DNA of 64,000 bases from Kosakonia oryzae (GTDB taxonomy: Bacteria; Pseudomonadota; Gammaproteobacteria; Enterobacterales; Enterobacteriaceae). Location of the stretch: positions 4,092,001 through 4,156,000 of the forward strand of contig NZ_CP014007.2 in NCBI RefSeq assembly GCF_001658025.2, in the 5' to 3' direction. Under the pieces are notes generated by a model that made no database searches, was not told the DNA's origin, and saw only the letters and a program-made list of their open reading frames with translations. This document shows, one piece after another, positions 59,983 to 64,000 of the stretch. Position 1 is the stretch's first letter, and every line of letters begins with the position of its first letter. The position numbers were made by a program, and so were the translations under genes.

Positions 59983-60615
59983 TTAACTGATTAATCCGAG
60001 CTGTTGCACGGACTGATAAAGCTCATACTCCGACGTGGCGCCTAATTTCCGCATCGCGCTCTTCTTTTGCGCGCTAACGGTCTGCTTGGTACGGCTCAGC
60101 CTGACGCTGATTTCATTCACCGTCATTCCGCGCAGCAACAGACGCAGAACTTCATTCTCTTTCGGTGTTAAGTGAACCGTTGTTTTCATCGTTGTTCGCT
60201 CTTTGATGCTACCGATCCGGCCAGCCGCCATGGTGGACGTCAGGCTTTTCATCGTATGCAACAATTCGGTAGAGAGGCTGGCTTTATTCAGCACGCGATG
60301 TACGCCAAGACGCATTAGCGAACGCTGGAGACCAGGATTGCTCACCATGGTAACGACGATGATTAATAGCTCTGGCCAGCGCCTTTTCACAAGCTGTATC
60401 AGAGCCAGCCCGTCATTGTACCGGGTACCCGGCATGCTGAAGTCGGTGATTAAAATATCCGCAGGTTGCTGCTCAAGCTTCACTACCAGTTCGTCAGTGG
60501 TCATGGCTTCATCAACAATCTGATACTGACTGGAAAGTGGGTTAAGCAGTGCCCGTAATCCCATCAGATAAATAGGATGATCGTCAGCAATAAGCACCTT
60601 TTTTGGCTTCAGCAC
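59983..60615 (-). CDS. LuxR/RcsB/EvgA-type response regulator
   Basis: 210 residues. Intact receiver (1-125): acidic pair Asp-11/Asp-12 in VLIADDHPIYLMG, phospho-acceptor Asp-58 in DILITDFSMPGTRYNDG, Thr in IIVVTMVSN and Lys in VLNKAS. The LuxR HTH (about 145-205) reads LTPKENEVLRLLLRGMTVNEISVRLSRTKQTVSAQKKSA in pieces matching RcsB. It is the probable final acceptor of the kinase-Hpt relay encoded just downstream. Targets are likely the chitinase, LPMO and secretion genes (inference). A transcription start should lie in 60616-60780. Confidence 0.9.
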   Translation of the reverse strand: MLKPKKVLIADDHPIYLMGLRALLNPLSSQYQIVDEAMTTDELVVKLEQQPADILITDFSMPGTRYNDGLALIQLVKRRWPELLIIVVTMVSNPGLQRSLMRLGVHRVLNKASLSTELLHTMKSLTSTMAAGRIGSIKERTTMKTTVHLTPKENEVLRLLLRGMTVNEISVRLSRTKQTVSAQKKSAMRKLGATSEYELYQSVQQLGLIS

Positions 60616-60784
60616 ATCTGGATTCTCGCGGGCAAAATGAAAGTGCCGCTGACTCTAACAAAAAAATAAAAACAGGCAGAATGAATATTGCGGGTAAAAC
60701 AGAAATGCTCGCTTATAGCCTTGTTAATTCCATGGCTAATTTAAAACAGGGATAAAAACGGCGTTCTTATAATCAGCGGATATA

Positions 60785-60814
60785 AAAAAACCGCAGCACC
60801 GGCTGCGGTTTTTT
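60785..60814. terminator. Intrinsic terminator of secDF
   Basis: AAAAAAACCGCAGC/GCTGCGGTTTTTT with a short ACCG loop, 16 bp after the secF stop. A- and T-runs flank both arms. It marks the right border between island and core genome. Confidence 0.85.
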
Positions 60815-60830
60815 AGCGTTGAGAGCAAGC

Positions 60831-61802
60831 TTACGGCAGAATTGACGGCTGATCCGCCCCTTCTTTCTCCACTTTCTGCTGCAACAGATGTTCGCGCTTC
60901 ATCCCCAGCTTCAGCGCCAGCGCCGATGCAACGTAGATGGAAGACGCCGTACCGATGGAAACCCCGATCAACATGGTCAGCGAGAAGCCTTTCAGCATCG
61001 CACCGCCAAAGAGATACAGCATCAGGATCACAACCAGCGTGGTGCCGGAGGTGATCAAGGTACGATGCAGGGTCTGCGTCAGTGAGATGTTGAAGATCTC
61101 ATACGGCGTACCGCGACGGATCTTGCGGAAGTTCTCACGAATACGGTCAGATACCACGATACTGTCGTTGAGCGAGTAGCCGATCACCGACATCAGCGAT
61201 GCCACGATGGTCAGGTCAATCTCGATATGGAACAGCGACAGCACGCCCATGGTAATGATCACGTCGTGCGCCAGAGCGATAACCACACCCGCCGCCAGAC
61301 GCCATTCGAAACGGAACCCGACGTAAATCAGGATACAGATCAGCGCAACCAGCAGCGCCATGCCGCCGGTCTGTGCCAAATCTGCCCCGACGCTCGGGCC
61401 AACGAATTCGATGCGTTTCACCGCAGCGTTCTGGCTGGTCGCTTCGTTAATCACGCTGACAACTTTGCTGCCCAGTACCTGCCCGCCGGTTTCACCCTGC
61501 GCAGGCGGCATACGCACCATAATGTCACGGCTGCTGCCGAAGTTCTGCAACAGCGGTTCCGCAAAGCCTGCTTTCTCCAGCGCGTCACGCATTAAATCCA
61601 TGTCCGCGGGTTTTTCCAGCGAAATTTCAATAACCGTACCGCCGGTAAAGTCCAGGCCCCAGTTAAAGCCGCGAACACCCATCACAACGATGGAGAGGAT
61701 CAGCAGCCCGCCGGAAATGATGAAAGCCCAGTTGTCCCAGCGCATAAAGTCCCAGACTTTACGGCCGTGGTTCAATTGTTCAACAGTATAATCCTGTGCC
61801 AC
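60831..61802 (-). CDS. secF: SecF, protein-export membrane protein
   Basis: 323 residues, as in E. coli, from a GTG start at 61802 ([20 protein letters not shown]). Six membrane helices, with [15 protein letters not shown] after helix 1 and the conserved [14 protein letters not shown]-terminal [19 protein letters not shown] and [15 protein letters not shown]. With SecD and YajC it drives late steps of translocation using the proton-motive force. It starts 10 bp after secD. Confidence 0.97.
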   Translation of the reverse strand: MAQDYTVEQLNHGRKVWDFMRWDNWAFIISGGLLILSIVVMGVRGFNWGLDFTGGTVIEISLEKPADMDLMRDALEKAGFAEPLLQNFGSSRDIMVRMPPAQGETGGQVLGSKVVSVINEATSQNAAVKRIEFVGPSVGADLAQTGGMALLVALICILIYVGFRFEWRLAAGVVIALAHDVIITMGVLSLFHIEIDLTIVASLMSVIGYSLNDSIVVSDRIRENFRKIRRGTPYEIFNISLTQTLHRTLITSGTTLVVILMLYLFGGAMLKGFSLTMLIGVSIGTASSIYVASALALKLGMKREHLLQQKVEKEGADQPSILP

Positions 61803-61812
61803 AACGCACTCC

Positions 61813-63660
61813 TCAGATAGACAGCTTGTTAATGCGTTTGCCGCCGTACAACAGGTTGACGATGGCACGGGTACCGACGATAGCGGTAAACATGGAGGTC
61901 GCCACACCGATACCGGTGGTAATTGCGAACCCTTTAATCGAGCCAGTACCTACTGCGTACAGAATAAGCACTTTAATCAACGTGGTGACGTTCGCATCGA
62001 AAATCGATGAAAATGCGCCCTGATAACCTTCGTGAATCGCCTGCTGGACGGAACGCCCGTTGCTCAGCTCTTCCTTAATACGTTCGTTTATCAGTACGTT
62101 CGCATCCACCGCAACCGCAAGGGTTAACACGATACCCGCAATCCCCGGCATGGTCAGCGTTGCGCCAGGCAACAGCGACATGATACCGACGATAAGCACC
62201 AGGTTCGCCACCAGCGCAGAGGTCGCGATCAGACCAAACTTCTTATAGAAGAAGATCATGAAGATGATCGACACTACCAGACCCGCCAGGCAGGCTTCCA
62301 GACCCTGAGTAATGTTCTGCGCACCCAGCGTTGGACCAATAGTACGTTCTTCAACAATCTGAATCGGCGCAATCAGCGCACCAGCACGCAGCAGCAGCGA
62401 GAGCTGACGCGCTTCGGCCGGGTTGCTGATACCGGTAATGCGGAAGCTGTTACCGAGGCGAGACTGGATATTGGCGATGTTAATCACCTCTTCCTGTTTC
62501 ACCAGCACCGCACGGCCATTGGCGTCTTTCTTACCGCTGTCTTTGTACTCCACAAATAGGGTCGCCATCGGCTTGCCGATATTGTCCTTGGTGAAGTTCG
62601 ACATGATGTTGCCACCCGCGCTATCCAGTGAAATGTTCACCTGCGGCTGGTTGTACTCATCCTGGCTGGATGTGGAGTCGGTAATGTGGTCACCGGTCAG
62701 AATCACACGTTTGTACAGCACAACCGGCTGACCTTCACGCGTCAGTTTCACCTCAGAATCACCCGGTACACGACCGGCAGCCGCGGCAGAAGCGTCCACG
62801 CTGCTGTTTACCAGACGGAATTCCAGCGTAGCGGTCGCACCCAGGATCTCTTTAGCTCGCGCAGTATCCTGAATACCCGGAAGTTCAACCACGATGCGGT
62901 CAGCGCCCTGGCGCTGCACCAGCGGTTCGGCAACGCCGAGCTGGTTCACACGGTTACGCAGAATATTGATGTTCTGCTGAACAGCATATTCACGCGCTTC
63001 ACTCAGACGCGCATCGCTCATCACCGCACGCAGAACGTTGTCGCCCTGGTTGGTGATCACCAGATCGCGGTGGCGGCTGGTCAGGTAAGTATTCGCCTGA
63101 TCGCGCGCCGCGCTGTCGCGGAACTGGATGCTCAGGCCATAATTATCTTCCTTACGCACGGTGGTGTAAGGAATCCCTTTGTCGCGCAGATCGCTGCGCA
63201 GGCTGTCCATATTCTGTTCCTGCAGCTTGGTCAGCGCTGTTTGCATGTCCACTTCCATCAGGAAGTGCACGCCGCCGCGTAAATCGAGACCGAGTTTCAT
63301 AGGCTCGGCTTTAATGGCGGTCAGCCAGCGAGGCGTTGCAGGAGCAAGGTTAAGAGCTACGACGTATTGATCGCCTAATGCGCTGACCAGCACCTCGCGG
63401 GCGCGCAGCTGTGTGTCAGTCGAATCAAAGCGAGCGAGAATAGCGCCATCTTCCAGTGCCACGGACTTCGCGTTGATTTTTTCTTCTTGTAGATTTTTCT
63501 GGACCTGGATCAGCGTTTGCTCACTGGCGGCGACGCCGCGCGCACCAGTGATCTGAACAGCCGGATCCTCACCATACAGGTTGGGAAGTGCGTAAAGCAG
63601 GCCGACGATAATCACGACGACCAGCATGATGTACTTCCACAAAGGATAACGGTTTAACAC
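61813..63660 (-). CDS. secD: SecD, protein-export membrane protein
   Basis: 615 residues, as in E. coli. First helix ([21 protein letters not shown]), a large periplasmic P1 domain (about 35-450, with [16 protein letters not shown]) and five C-terminal helices with [24 protein letters not shown], the SecDF D4 motif with the key Asp. The yajC-secD-secF order is conserved. Its product, with SecF, would support export of the chitinase and LPMO through Sec. Confidence 0.98.
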   Translation of the reverse strand: MLNRYPLWKYIMLVVVIIVGLLYALPNLYGEDPAVQITGARGVAASEQTLIQVQKNLQEEKINAKSVALEDGAILARFDSTDTQLRAREVLVSALGDQYVVALNLAPATPRWLTAIKAEPMKLGLDLRGGVHFLMEVDMQTALTKLQEQNMDSLRSDLRDKGIPYTTVRKEDNYGLSIQFRDSAARDQANTYLTSRHRDLVITNQGDNVLRAVMSDARLSEAREYAVQQNINILRNRVNQLGVAEPLVQRQGADRIVVELPGIQDTARAKEILGATATLEFRLVNSSVDASAAAAGRVPGDSEVKLTREGQPVVLYKRVILTGDHITDSTSSQDEYNQPQVNISLDSAGGNIMSNFTKDNIGKPMATLFVEYKDSGKKDANGRAVLVKQEEVINIANIQSRLGNSFRITGISNPAEARQLSLLLRAGALIAPIQIVEERTIGPTLGAQNITQGLEACLAGLVVSIIFMIFFYKKFGLIATSALVANLVLIVGIMSLLPGATLTMPGIAGIVLTLAVAVDANVLINERIKEELSNGRSVQQAIHEGYQGAFSSIFDANVTTLIKVLILYAVGTGSIKGFAITTGIGVATSMFTAIVGTRAIVNLLYGGKRINKLSI

Positions 63661-63688
63661 GGCAGTTCCCTTTGGGAAAACGAAATGA

Positions 63689-64000
63689 TTACAGCGCCTT
63701 CATGGTGCCTTTCGGCAGAACGGCAGCTACGAAGTCACGTTTGATTACTACTTCAGTGGTGTCGTTCAGCGCAATCGCAATATAGCCGGTTTCAGCTACT
63801 TTGGTTACGCGACCAACCAGACCACCGTTGGTCAGTACTTCATCACCTTTAGCGATGGAGTCCATCAGCTTTTTATGCTCTTTAGTGCGTTTTTGCTGCG
63901 GGCGCAGGATCATGAAGTAGAAAATCAGACCAAACACCACCAGCATCAGGATCAGAGATATCGGGCTGCCCTGTGCCGGCGCGCCAGCTGCCGCTACCGC
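63689..64000 (-). CDS. yajC: YajC, Sec translocon accessory protein (5' end cut off)
   Basis: 103 residues visible, entering the window at [13 protein letters not shown], which aligns with residue 8 of E. coli YajC (110 residues); about seven codons are missing at the right edge. One membrane helix ([18 protein letters not shown]), then [23 protein letters not shown] and the conserved GTMKAL end. Associates with SecDF. The in-frame ATG at 63946 is an internal Met, not the start. Confidence 0.96.
   Translation of the reverse strand, partial: AVAAAGAPAQGSPISLILMLVVFGLIFYFMILRPQQKRTKEHKKLMDSIAKGDEVLTNGGLVGRVTKVAETGYIAIALNDTTEVVIKRDFVAAVLPKGTMKAL

Noticed and set aside
42353-60780. Insertion sequences, integrase or tRNA attachment site at the island borders
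   Set aside because: No transposase, integrase, tRNA gene or flanking direct repeat was recognised; both ends are ordinary terminators, so the mode of acquisition is not visible.

Overview
The window is a chromosomal segment of a gamma-proteobacterium of the family Enterobacteriaceae. Most of it is collinear, in inverted orientation, with the Escherichia coli mdlA–lon–clp–tig–cyo–dxs–rib–tsx–secDF–yajC region, and the proteins match E. coli counterparts closely in length and motifs. Accessory content (a cystathionine-beta-synthase-fold cysteine enzyme beside decR, an hscC/J-protein pair beside ampG, and a large secretion/chitin island between tsx and secF) points to the Enterobacter/Kosakonia/Klebsiella side of the family rather than E. 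coli. The sequence alone does not settle the genus.

Layout. 1-5.4 kb: 5' end of mdlA, decR, divergent cysteine desulfhydrase-like gene, cof, ybaE, queC. 5.4-15.9 kb, all on the minus strand: fadM, ybaV, ppiD, hupB, lon, clpX, clpP, tig, bolA (protein folding and proteolysis, with sigma-32-like promoters visible at lon and clpP). 16.1-21.3 kb: yajG, ampG, then an hscC-like Hsp70 and a J-domain membrane protein on the minus strand. 21.3-26.7 kb: AT-rich control region and the cyoABCDE cytochrome bo3 operon. 26.8-36.2 kb: yajR, yajQ, panE-yajL, thiI, xseB-ispA-dxs, yajO. 36.3-40.4 kb: nrdR-ribD-ribE-nusB-thiL-pgpA on the minus strand. 40.6-42.3 kb: yajI and tsx.

42.35-60.62 kb is the accessory island, lying between tsx and secF where E. 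coli K-12 has the small gene yajD. It encodes a compact, non-canonical type II secretion system (gspG, a lytic transglycosylase, gspF, gspE, four PilM/N/O/P-like inner-membrane parts, a lipoprotein secretin with a helical-repeat front end, three further prepilins and a prepilin peptidase). Beside it are an AA10 lytic polysaccharide monooxygenase and a GH18 chitinase, which end in nearly identical carbohydrate-binding modules and are the obvious candidate substrates. The island also carries a LuxR-type regulator whose receiver domain has lost its phospho-acceptor aspartate, and a three-gene BvgS/EvgS-like phosphorelay (response regulator, separate Hpt protein, hybrid sensor kinase). The whole reads as a self-contained module for sensing a signal, making and exporting a chitin-degrading enzyme pair.

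60.8-64 kb: secF, secD and the truncated yajC. No tRNA, rRNA, CRISPR array or insertion sequence was recognised. Intrinsic terminators, REP-like palindromes and several candidate operators are listed individually.
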